A stretch of DNA of 46,551 nucleotides. Source: Lachnospiraceae bacterium UBA7188 (GTDB lineage: Bacteria; Bacillota; Clostridia; Lachnospirales; Lachnospiraceae). The notes under the pieces were generated by a model that worked only from the letters and a program-made list of their open reading frames with translations, did no database searches and was not told the origin of the DNA. Location of the stretch: contig DKVC01000144.1 of the NCBI GenBank assembly GCA_002490995.1, positions 1 to 46,551 of the forward strand, written 5' to 3'. A program made the position numbers and the translations under genes. Shown here in pieces: positions 15,241-22,561 of this stretch (positions are counted from its first letter, which is position 1; each line of letters begins with the position of its first letter).

Positions 15241-17082
15241 ATGATTAAGATAGAAGATTTGTCCGTAGCCTTCGGCGGCACGGAAGTGGTGAAGCATGTC
15301 AGCCTGGAACTTCGGGAAGGAGAGATTCTGGGCATTGTGGGGGAGTCAGGTTCCGGAAAATCCGTTACGGCTTTAACTCTGATGGGGCTGGTATCAGAGG
15401 CGGCGCAGGTTACCACAGGCCGGATTCTGTTCGATGATGTGGTTCTGCGGGAAGCGGGGAAGCCCTGTGACTTACGGATCTACCGGAAATACCGGGGAGC
15501 GGAGATGTCGCAGGTGTTCCAGGAGCCCCAGACCAGCCTCAATCCTGTTCAGAAGGCGGGGAAACAGGTGGAGGAGGTATTGCGGCTTCACACAAAGCTC
15601 ACGGGGGAGGAAATCAGGACGAAGGTTCTGGAGACTTTTCAGGCAGTGGGACTTCATGACGCAGAGCGGGTGTATGCCAGCTATCCCCACCAGCTTTCCG
15701 GTGGAATGCGGCAGCGGGTGATGATCGCCATGGCGGTGATTCTCCATCCCAGGCTCATCGTTGCGGACGAGCCCACCACAGCCCTGGACGTGACCATCCA
15801 GAACCAGATCGTGGAGCTGCTGCGGAAGATCAACAAAGAGCAGAAAAACGCCATGCTTTTTATTACCCATGACCTGCACCTCGCCAGGAGGCTTTGCCAC
15901 AGGGTGGCGGTGATGAAGGACGGCTGCGTGGTGGAGACAGGCACGGCTGAGGAAGTGTTTGACCACCCCAGTCAGGATTATACAAAGCGTCTTGTGGAGG
16001 CGGTGCCTTCCCGGGTGAAGGGAAAGTCAGGCATAAGGGGAAGGTCCGGGGAACTGTCTGCGGCGGAAGCCGACAGCGGGACATCGGAGAGTCCGGAAGG
16101 GAGAAAAGCCGGGAACGGGATATCGGAAGTGCCGGAAGAGAGAAAAGCCGGCAGCAGGATATCGGAAGTGTCGGAAGAGAGAAAAACCGGAGGCGAGATA
16201 TCGGAAGTGTCGGAAGAAAGAAGAGCCGGAGGCGGGACATCGAAGGTTCCGGGAGAGAGATCTGCGGGAAGCAGTGGAGCGGCCCCCGTGCTGAGCGTTC
16301 GCAATTTATCCGTGTATTATCAGGATGGCAAGAGCACCCTGTCTCAGGAACAGGCGGAAGGCCAGGGGAGGAAAAAGATTTCCCTGGGCAGCAGGCTGTT
16401 CCAGAAGCGGGGCCAGTGTGTGGTATGGAATGCGGATTTTGAAATCTATTCCGGGGAGAGCCTGGGCCTGGTGGGGGAGAGCGGCTGCGGAAAAACTTCC
16501 CTTTCCAAGGCCATTCTGGGTATGAACCGGCATATAGAGGGGGAAATAGTCCACAATTCCGTCCGCCCCCAGATGGTATTTCAGGATCCCTACAGCAGCT
16601 TAAATCCTGCCAAAACCATAGGATGGCTGCTGCAGGAGCCTTTGCGGGCAGCAGGTGCATTGGATAAAAGCCTTGCCATGACCAGGGCGGACAGGGAGAC
16701 GGCGGCCCGGGATATGCTGCGCCGGGTGGGAATGGATGAACGATATTTCGATAGAAGACCCTCGGAGCTCAGCGGCGGACAGCGCCAGCGGGTCAGTATC
16801 GCCCAGGCCCTGATTACCAATCCCGGTTTTATCATTGCGGATGAACCGGTGTCTGCCCTGGATGTGACCATACAGGCTCAGATTATGGAGCTGTTCTTGA
16901 AGCTGCAAGAGGAAATGCATCTGGCCTGCCTGTTCATCTCTCACGACATCAATGTAGTCTATCGCATGTGTGACCGGATTATGGTGATGAAGGAGGGGCA
17001 TATCATCGAGACGGGAGAGACGGAGGAAGTGTTCGCCCATCCGAAGGAGGATTATACGAAGCTGCTGCTGTGGGGTTCCTAA
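15241..17082 (+). CDS. Fused double ATPase of oligopeptide ABC transporter (DppD-DppF in one chain)
   Basis: The 613-residue protein carries two complete ATPase domains that are usually separate genes. The first has Walker A GESGSGKS near residues 34-41, signature LSGGMRQRV near 150 and IVADEPTTALDV. Then comes a hydrophilic linker from about 260 to 350 made largely of 13-residue repeats. The second domain has Walker A GESGCGKT near 411-418, FQDPYSSLNPAKTIGWLL, LSGGQRQRVSIAQAL and IIADEPVSALDV. The end of domain 1 (DYTKRLVEAVP) is a normal DppD C-terminus, and the end of domain 2 (HPKEDYTKLLL) is a shortened DppF end. It energises import through the two preceding permeases. GGGAGGAGGG precedes the ATG. 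Confidence 0.96.
   Translation: MIKIEDLSVAFGGTEVVKHVSLELREGEILGIVGESGSGKSVTALTLMGLVSEAAQVTTGRILFDDVVLREAGKPCDLRIYRKYRGAEMSQVFQEPQTSLNPVQKAGKQVEEVLRLHTKLTGEEIRTKVLETFQAVGLHDAERVYASYPHQLSGGMRQRVMIAMAVILHPRLIVADEPTTALDVTIQNQIVELLRKINKEQKNAMLFITHDLHLARRLCHRVAVMKDGCVVETGTAEEVFDHPSQDYTKRLVEAVPSRVKGKSGIRGRSGELSAAEADSGTSESPEGRKAGNGISEVPEERKAGSRISEVSEERKTGGEISEVSEERRAGGGTSKVPGERSAGSSGAAPVLSVRNLSVYYQDGKSTLSQEQAEGQGRKKISLGSRLFQKRGQCVVWNADFEIYSGESLGLVGESGCGKTSLSKAILGMNRHIEGEIVHNSVRPQMVFQDPYSSLNPAKTIGWLLQEPLRAAGALDKSLAMTRADRETAARDMLRRVGMDERYFDRRPSELSGGQRQRVSIAQALITNPGFIIADEPVSALDVTIQAQIMELFLKLQEEMHLACLFISHDINVVYRMCDRIMVMKEGHIIETGETEEVFAHPKEDYTKLLLWGS
16081..16275 (+). repeat. 39-bp in-frame tandem repeat (5 units) in the ATPase linker
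   Basis: Units start at 16081, 16120, 16159, 16198 and 16237 and encode 13-residue units such as ISEVPEERKAGSR and ISEVSEERKTGGE. They sit between the two ATPase domains. Confidence 0.95.
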
Positions 17083-17106
17083 GGAAGTGTCAGATCTGGA
17101 CTGCTG

Positions 17107-17290
17107 ATGCGTTCACTGGCGTTGGAGCATGTATCCTTTGCCTATCCCGGGCGTGAGCCAGTCCTGGCAGACATAAGCCTGTCCATCCATAAGGGGCAGG
17201 AGTGTGGAGGAAGGCTCCTATGAGGAACTGATGAGGCTGGACCGGAAATCTGCGGCCATGTTCCGGCTGCAGATGGAGAAGTACCGGTGA
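17107..17290 (+). pseudogene. Internally deleted ABC-exporter/ATPase remnant
   Basis: The frame from ATG 17107 reads MRSLALEHVSFAYPGREPVL then ADISLSIHKGQE, the start of an ABC nucleotide-binding domain up to just before Walker A. It then breaks. A second frame ending at the TGA at 17288-17290 reads EEGSYEELMRLDRKSAAMFR then LQMEKYR, the typical end of an ABC ATPase. Walker A, signature and Walker B are all gone. The gene therefore lost most of its ATPase core, leaving only both ends. It sits 24 bp after the oligopeptide operon. Confidence 0.8.
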
Positions 17291-17345
17291 AAACGGATGT
17301 TTCGCTCCAAAGCGGCGGTGTTAAACCATGCGGTAAAGTGACGGT

Positions 17346-17708
17346 TCAGCACTCGTCTGGACGAAACAGGCCTGCGTCTCTGCGCATTGCATCTATCTCA
17401 TCCGTTGAAATGCCTGAGATGATTGAAGAAATTTCTTCAGTAGGATAGTTCTTTTTAAGCATTTTGAGTACATATTCCTTTCTTTCCTTAGCCAGCGCCT
17501 GCCTGTTATCTTCCTCAGCCTTAGCCAGCGCCAGTCTTTTTTCTTCCTCAGCCTGAGCCAATGCCTGCAGTTTCTCTTCTTCGAATATTCTTGCAACCTT
17601 AGTCATCTCTATCATCCTCCTTATTTTATTGGCAGTTTTATCATCAATCAGCTTATCTGTGAAAGCCAGTATGCCTGCCAGCGTAGACTCAAGACCGCCA
17701 GAATTTAC
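17346..17708 (-). pseudogene. C-terminal part of disrupted Rpn/PD-(D/E)XK transposase-family nuclease
   Basis: Read on the minus strand, the frame contains LAGILAFTDKLIDDKTANKI followed by an Ala/Glu-rich coiled region and ISSIISGISTDEIDAM. These match the C-terminal half of Rpn (recombination-promoting nuclease, PD-(D/E)XK transposase family) proteins. An ATG at 17613-17615 could start an 89-residue fragment. The coiled region is an 11-residue (33-bp) repeat: LQALAQAEEEK, RLALAKAEEDN, RQALAKERKEY. Removing the 101-bp insert at 17682-17782 joins this part in frame to the upstream part. Confidence 0.75.
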
Positions 17709-17782
17709 TTATCTGTCAAAAGTGAGCATATATGGCTGGCGGTCTTTCGTTGTAGTTTGCAGCAAGTTTCATTGATGTGCAG
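17682..17782. mobile_element. 101-bp palindrome-containing insertion splitting the rpn gene
   Basis: Deleting exactly 17682-17782 restores the reading LFIL-AGILAF across the two rpn fragments, so these 101 bp look inserted. CAG flanks both sides (17679-17681 and 17780-17782) and may be a short target duplication. Inside, AAGACCGCCAG (17691-17701) and CTGGCGGTCTT (17736-17746) form a perfect 11-bp inverted repeat around 34 nt. It is too small to code for a transposase, so a MITE or REP-like element is likely. Part of it recurs at 12971 and 36636. Confidence 0.65.
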
Positions 17783-18454
17783 AATAAATAGCTGTTGGCT
17801 TCGGTCCTGAAGCTGGGTCGCCAGTTTTACAGTTTCCCGGATTTTTTCTTCTTTCTCTTCCTTTTTCCGGTAGGAAAGAGGCAGTATGATGAATTTCATC
17901 AGATCTTCATCATCTAGGGGCTCTTTATTTTCCACTTTATATTTCAGACGGCGGAAAATGCTGTCGGAATCCAGCTCCGAGAGAAATGCCGGCTCCAGAG
18001 TCACTTTGACGGCACCGATATTATATTCGGCAGATATCTGTTTCCTTTTGATATCTCCTGTGTATATGACAATCATGCGCAGCAGCGGGCAGTCTTTTTT
18101 ATCTTTCAAATACCGGTTAGCGATTCCAGTCAGATAATTCAGGTATTTTATCTTGTCCTCTTTTTTGTATTCACTTTCGTAGTCTACTATGGCAGCAGTA
18201 CCGTCCGCAAGCTCAAACAGATTATCCAGGCGAAGTTCGTTTACCCTGACAGCCGGTATATTGGTGGGCAGAACGGCTTTGATTTCGGGCAGATCCAGCC
18301 CATATACCCGGAAGGTTTTTCCTTTGAAAGCTTCGGCAAGTACCTTGCTGGTGATATCTTTGTTCTGATAAGCTACATGATTTTCATTTCGCTGGGTTAC
18401 TTCCTTTTTTGCTGCATTTTTGTTCTTTCCTTTTTGCGTTTTTGTTTTTTTCAT
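17705..18454 (-). pseudogene. N-terminal part of disrupted Rpn/PD-(D/E)XK transposase-family nuclease
   Basis: On the minus strand the likely start is ATG at 18452-18454 (MKKTKTQKGKNKNAAKKEVT), with GAAAGGAAA upstream; the frame is open for another 94 codons before it, without a good start. The 249 residues contain the Rpn nuclease core. Visible blocks are AYQNKDITSKVLAEAFKGKT, RVNELRLDNLFELADG (with the conserved Asp) and AAIVDYESEY (Asp and Glu of the PD-(D/E)XK site), then KIKYLNYLTGIANRYLKD. These proteins are DNA nucleases that promote recombination, often found in many copies. After QLQDRSQQLFIL the frame enters a 101-bp insertion and stops 24 codons later. The nuclease core remains whole, so a shortened protein could still be made. 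Confidence 0.75.
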
Positions 18455-18745
18455 ACACACATGTTTCCTTTCACAGATGCTGAAATGATGCTTCAGGAAA
18501 GGTGTTCTCCCTTCCTGCGTTGGTTTATAGGTTTCGGTTTCGTGGGATACAGGCTCCCGCCCAGCAAGAAGTTCGATACGATAGAAGCCATATTTTTTGG
18601 TTTCTATTGTCATAAAGTGCAGAAAAGACCACCTGGTCTTTGAATGACTGTTGGATTTGAATTCTTTGCCTGTGTTTAGAGTAGCATAATATTGTCGGAA
18701 TTGCAAGGAGAATTTTCGGGATTCTGAGGAAATCATTCTGAAGAA

Positions 18746-18850
18746 ATGATTCAGAAAAAAGATATGGCGGCCAAAATCGTGCTGATTGCGGTCACTCTAT
18801 TGAAGTTCGGAGGAAAGTATACTATAGTAAGCAAGTACAGCTTCCTATAG
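18746..18850 (+). CDS. Possible 34-residue peptide ending inside the hairpin element
   Basis: ATG 18746 opens a short frame (MIQKKDMAAKIVLIAVTLLK then FGGKYTIVSKYSFL) that stops at the TAG inside the repeated hairpin element. An internal ATG at 18764 is also possible. There is no strong Shine-Dalgarno. The second copy of the element carries a similar ending, CYTMGSKCSFP, also followed by TAG (frame 24454-24501). The short hydrophobic stretch could suit a leader or signal peptide. The similarity may simply follow from DNA conservation of the element, so I hold this weakly. Confidence 0.25.
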   Translation: MIQKKDMAAKIVLIAVTLLKFGGKYTIVSKYSFL

Positions 18851-18872
18851 TTGAATACAGCGCAAAGAGACG
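18818..18872 (+). repeat. 55-nt conserved hairpin element, copy 1 (upstream of the LytTR regulator)
   Basis: The element matches 24469-24523 in 48 of 55 positions. Its core is a 12-bp inverted repeat, ACTATAGTAAGC / GCTTCCTATAGT (one mismatch), around a 7-nt loop. A conserved tail reading TTGAATRCRGCGCAAAGAGACG follows. It lies about 64 bp before the LytTR start. It could be an untranslated regulatory RNA, an operator, or a repeat. Confidence 0.7.
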
Positions 18873-18935
18873 CGCCTTTTATCGGAAGTGAAAGGAATAC
18901 AGAAATGATACGGAATGAGGCGGGAGAGTGGTATA

Positions 18936-19652
18936 ATGCGGATTGTGATTGTGGAGGACGACATTGGTTTCGTTGAGGAAGTGGAGGAAACAATAAGGGA
19001 TTTCCATGCTGATAAAAGGGAAGCTGTTGAAATCCGGCATCTGGAGAGCACCACGCTTCTGGAGGAATTAAAGGGGCAGAAAAGCTATGATATCTATCTG
19101 TTTGATGTGGAGATGCCCGGAATGAGCGGGCTGGAGCTGGCTGCAAAGGTGCGCTTTCTGGACACGAACGCGCGGATCGTATTTCTGACCTCCTATGAGA
19201 AATATGCTCTCCAGAGTATTCGGACAGGGGCATATTATTATATTCTGAAGGATTCCTATCAGAAGGAGCTGCGTATGATTCTGGAGCGGATCTGCCGTGA
19301 GGAAGAGGAACAAAAGGCAGATTATTATGTGATTCTGACCAAAACCCACGGCTACAAAGTGCGCATGGATAATATTCTGTATGTGACAAAGGAGAAAAAA
19401 TATGCGTTTTTTCAATGCCTGAACGGTGGGGTATATATGGAAAGGGATTCCCTTGAAAAGATTTACAGCCGTCTTCCCAGGGAACGGTTTCTGATGATTG
19501 AAAGGGGTATCATCGTAAACATGAAACATATTATGCAGTTTGAGCATCTGAAAGTCACCATGCGCAACGGAGATATCCTTCCTGTGGGCAGAAACCTGAA
19601 TGGGGTTGTGAAGGACAGGCTGGCGGAGTACTTTATGACTGTGGGGCTATAG
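18936..19652 (+). CDS. LytTR-family response regulator
   Basis: I choose ATG 18936 (MRIVIVEDDIGF), which has GGGAGAG 8 bp upstream; an ATG at 18915 is also in frame. The 238-residue product has a receiver domain with acidic pocket EDD (residues 7-9), phospho-acceptor Asp57 in FDVEMPGMSG, the conserved FLTSYEKYA, and Lys in ILKDSYQKE. From about 130 onward is a LytTR DNA-binding domain (ILYVTKEKKYAFFQCLNGGV, LPRERFLMIERGIIVNMKHI). It works with the GHKL kinase encoded directly downstream, as in Agr-type systems. LytTR regulators usually bind paired direct repeats upstream of peptide or transporter genes. The neighbouring ABC exporters are the likely targets. Confidence 0.94.
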   Translation: MRIVIVEDDIGFVEEVEETIRDFHADKREAVEIRHLESTTLLEELKGQKSYDIYLFDVEMPGMSGLELAAKVRFLDTNARIVFLTSYEKYALQSIRTGAYYYILKDSYQKELRMILERICREEEEQKADYYVILTKTHGYKVRMDNILYVTKEKKYAFFQCLNGGVYMERDSLEKIYSRLPRERFLMIERGIIVNMKHIMQFEHLKVTMRNGDILPVGRNLNGVVKDRLAEYFMTVGL

Positions 19653-19703
19653 CAAAATGAATAGATGTATATAGATAGTATTTTTAAAGAAGGTAAGAAC
19701 AGG

Positions 19704-20678
19704 ATGCAAAACTGGTTATTTCTCTTAACTGGCCTTGTGGCAGGAGCCCTGGCGTTGGGGCTTTATCTTGTGCTGCGCAGGGCAAAAAAAGAAAAGCTTG
19801 CCGACAGGCTGAAAATTGAAATGCTGGAAAGCAATTATCAGACATTGCTGAAAATGTACGAAAAAAAGTCCATCCTTGTACATGATACAAAAAACCACAT
19901 TCGTATCATCGCAAAGATGGTGAAAGAAGGGCGGGAGGAAGAAGCCCTGGACTATCTTGCCCAGATTGCCGGAGAAATGCAGCAATGCACTGGGACATTT
20001 TATACCAGTCACCGGATGCTGGATTCTGTTTTAAACATGAAATACCAGGAGGCAGAACAGTGCGGTATTAAAGTGCAGTGTAAATACGATGATATGAAAG
20101 GAATGAATCTGACGCTGGTGGAAATCTGTGCACTTTTTACAAATCTCCTGGACAATGCCATTGAGGCAAATCTGAATTGTCCGGCAGGAGTGGAACGAAA
20201 GATAGAAATGGCCTGCAGGAAACATGGAAAAATACTGGTTATATCCATCTCCAATCCGATCTGGGAGACCTCTGTTTCCAGGGAGAATGCTTTACGGGAA
20301 GACGATTCTATGAGCAATCAATCTGCGGCAGACATTTCCATGGGAGACAAGCCTGTGACAAATCGGCTTATGGCGGACACTTCCGCAGGGGATAAGCCTG
20401 TGAAAAATCAGTCTGCAGGAAATGCTTCCAGTGGTAACAATTCCATGCCAGATCATGCTGCTGGAAATCTTTCCGGGAGGAACAGGTTCCCGGAAAAGCA
20501 GGCAGATTTAGAAGGAAAAAGGCTGTTCCAAACGACGAAAAAAGCGAAAGACATGCATGGATTCGGAATGCTCAGTATTCAGAAAGTGCTGGACAGTCAT
20601 GGCGGTTACATGAAAACGGATATCCGGGAGCGGCAGTTCCGAATTGTGGTATACCTGAATGCTTTTCGGAACGGGTGA
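19704..20678 (+). CDS. GHKL-family sensor histidine kinase with a single membrane segment
   Basis: I prefer ATG 19704 (MQNWLFLLTGLVAG), with AAGAAGG upstream; ATG 19665 is an alternative. The 324 residues start with one membrane helix (about 3-24) instead of the six or seven of AgrC. The dimerisation helix has HDTKNH at residues 60-65, where the first His is the expected phosphorylation site. The ATPase domain has the N-box NLLDNAIEA and later GFGMLSIQKVLDSHGG. Between them, where the ATP lid lies, sits a polar insert of about 75 residues built from 15-residue repeats. With only one helix there is little room for its own ligand pocket, so it may sense through a partner, perhaps the ABC proteins that follow. 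Confidence 0.88.
   Translation: MQNWLFLLTGLVAGALALGLYLVLRRAKKEKLADRLKIEMLESNYQTLLKMYEKKSILVHDTKNHIRIIAKMVKEGREEEALDYLAQIAGEMQQCTGTFYTSHRMLDSVLNMKYQEAEQCGIKVQCKYDDMKGMNLTLVEICALFTNLLDNAIEANLNCPAGVERKIEMACRKHGKILVISISNPIWETSVSRENALREDDSMSNQSAADISMGDKPVTNRLMADTSAGDKPVKNQSAGNASSGNNSMPDHAAGNLSGRNRFPEKQADLEGKRLFQTTKKAKDMHGFGMLSIQKVLDSHGGYMKTDIRERQFRIVVYLNAFRNG
20328..20507 (+). repeat. 45-bp in-frame tandem repeat (about 4 units) in the kinase ATP lid
   Basis: Units start at 20328, 20373, 20418 and 20463 and encode 15-residue units such as ADISMGDKPVTNRLM and ADTSAGDKPVKNQSA, degrading toward the 3' end. A partial unit may precede 20328. Confidence 0.8.
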
Positions 20679-20734
20679 GCCGGGCGGGAAAAGGAAGGGT
20701 AGCTCGAAATACCACTGCAGAAAGGGTGAAGATT

Positions 20735-22561
20735 ATGAAATTAAAGGTAATGAAATGGGCTTTTGGGCTTGCATGGTATCTGGATAAGAAGCTGTTGATT
20801 CTGTGCTGTGTGATTTTATCCGCGGTCTCTGTCTTACCCGCAGTCGCGCTGACTTACAGGCAGGATATCCTGGCGGCGCTGAATACTTTTCTGGAAACCG
20901 GGGAAGGGAATATGGAGGCGGTTTTTCCAACGATTCTTCTGCTTGGGATTGTCACGGCGCTCATCGGCATTTCCAATCGCCTGAATACGGAATTTGTCTA
21001 TTCGATTATGTTCGATTCCTACTATTTCGGCATGGAGGAGATTCTGATGGATTGTGTCCAGAGCTATTCCATGGAAGAGCTTCTGCAAAAGGAGACTAAC
21101 GACGAATACCATGCCTGTGTTCTTCGGGAAGGTGCCCTGACGGATTTTATCTGCTGTTCCTGCTCGCTCCTGGGAAAATTTGTGGGGCTCTTCTCCCTTC
21201 TTCTGGTGGCGTTTTTCGTGTCAAAATGGGTGTTTTTTATAACTGTCATTTACATAGCGGGAATCATGTGCCTGAACCTGAATTTTACGGAGCGGATGCG
21301 GGATTACTGGAAGAAAATAAGGGATAAGGAACGTCTTGCAGGGTATTATGAGGGTATGCCCGCCGATCCGGACTGTGCCAGGGAAATGCGCATTTTTGAG
21401 TCAAAAGAAATGATTCTCAGGAACTGGAGAGAGGCATACGGAGCGGTCTTTGAGCATGGTAGAAAGTATAATCTGGCAGTGGAATTGCGGGCTTTTGTCA
21501 GTGGCTTCGGATTGTATTTCTTTCTGGTAGTGATGATTGTTCATTCGCTGTTTGAACTGGCGGAAGGGAATATGAAGGTGGATGTCCTGCTCGTGATTTT
21601 TACCCTGTGCATGAATGTATTTACGGCAGTTTCCGGTGTGGCGAAGACACTTATAGATGCCGATTACGGTTTATGCGCATTGGAACGGCAATACCATGTT
21701 TTTGGAAGCAGAATAGAATGCGGAAATCGAAACGGGGAAAACCGGGAAGCGATAGAGCCGGAGAAGGAAATCAGAGAAGAAACAGCCCCGAAAAGTTCTC
21801 CCGTATTCAGAACGGAACAGCTCTGCTTCTCCTACGGGGACAACAGGCCCGCCCTGGAAGACGTATCTGTCTCCATTGAAAAAGGAGAAGTGGTGGCCCT
21901 TGTGGGTTTAAACGGAAGCGGGAAATCCACTCTGGTGAAGCTGCTTCTGCAGTTGTACCGTCCTTCGGCAGGGACTATTTCCTACCTGGGCAGAGATTAC
22001 GAAAGCCTGGAAAAGGGCTTTCTGGGAGGAAAGGTGGGGACTTTTTTCCAGGACTATTATCTCTTTCATTTCCCCGTGTGGGAAAATATCGGCTTTGGAG
22101 ACATTGACCATGTGGACGACAGGGAAAGAATAGACAAGGCGCTGGAAAATGGGCAGGCCCAAAATTTTGTCAGAAACCTGCCCTTCGGGACGGAGACCTA
22201 TATACACAGGACCGCGGTAAAAGAGGGTGTGGAGTTCTCGGGAGGGGAGAGCCAGAAGCTGGCTGTGGCCCGGGCTTATATGAGCGACAGGGATATTCTG
22301 GTTTTTGATGAACCGGCCTCCATGCTGGATCCGATTTCGGAGATGGAGCAGTTTGAGAATATCCGGGATACGGTCAGGGGTCGGACAGCAATCCTTATCA
22401 GCCACCGGATCGGCTTTGCAAGGCTTGCGGACAAAATCATTCTGTTGGACAAGGGAAAGGTGGCCGAGGTCGGAAACCATGAGGAACTGATTGCCGCAGG
22501 AGGCCTGTACGCGAAGCTGTTTCAAGAACAGGCGCAGTGGTATCACCAGGAGGAAGATTAA
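20735..22561 (+). CDS. ABC exporter half-transporter (membrane domain plus ATPase), first of pair
   Basis: I start at ATG 20735 (MKLKVMKWAFGLAW), which follows AGAAAGGGTG; an upstream in-frame GTG at 20675 overlaps the kinase stop. The 608-residue half-transporter has about six membrane helices over residues 20-310 and a nucleotide-binding domain after a charged linker. Walker A is GLNGSGKST, the Q-loop lies in FFQDYYLFHFP, the signature is FSGGESQK and Walker B is ILVFDEPASMLDP. The H-loop is in ISHRIGF. It should pair with the next gene product as a heterodimeric exporter for a peptide, lipid or drug. It lacks an N-terminal C39 peptidase. No RiPP maturation gene is near, so the cargo is unknown. 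Confidence 0.92.
   Translation: MKLKVMKWAFGLAWYLDKKLLILCCVILSAVSVLPAVALTYRQDILAALNTFLETGEGNMEAVFPTILLLGIVTALIGISNRLNTEFVYSIMFDSYYFGMEEILMDCVQSYSMEELLQKETNDEYHACVLREGALTDFICCSCSLLGKFVGLFSLLLVAFFVSKWVFFITVIYIAGIMCLNLNFTERMRDYWKKIRDKERLAGYYEGMPADPDCAREMRIFESKEMILRNWREAYGAVFEHGRKYNLAVELRAFVSGFGLYFFLVVMIVHSLFELAEGNMKVDVLLVIFTLCMNVFTAVSGVAKTLIDADYGLCALERQYHVFGSRIECGNRNGENREAIEPEKEIREETAPKSSPVFRTEQLCFSYGDNRPALEDVSVSIEKGEVVALVGLNGSGKSTLVKLLLQLYRPSAGTISYLGRDYESLEKGFLGGKVGTFFQDYYLFHFPVWENIGFGDIDHVDDRERIDKALENGQAQNFVRNLPFGTETYIHRTAVKEGVEFSGGESQKLAVARAYMSDRDILVFDEPASMLDPISEMEQFENIRDTVRGRTAILISHRIGFARLADKIILLDKGKVAEVGNHEELIAAGGLYAKLFQEQAQWYHQEED

Noticed and set aside
18818..18872. The hairpin element as a known riboswitch such as c-di-GMP or a Na+/Li+ switch
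   Set aside because: GCGCAAAGAGACG is only vaguely like c-di-GMP words and the rest of the fold does not match; I cannot assign a class.
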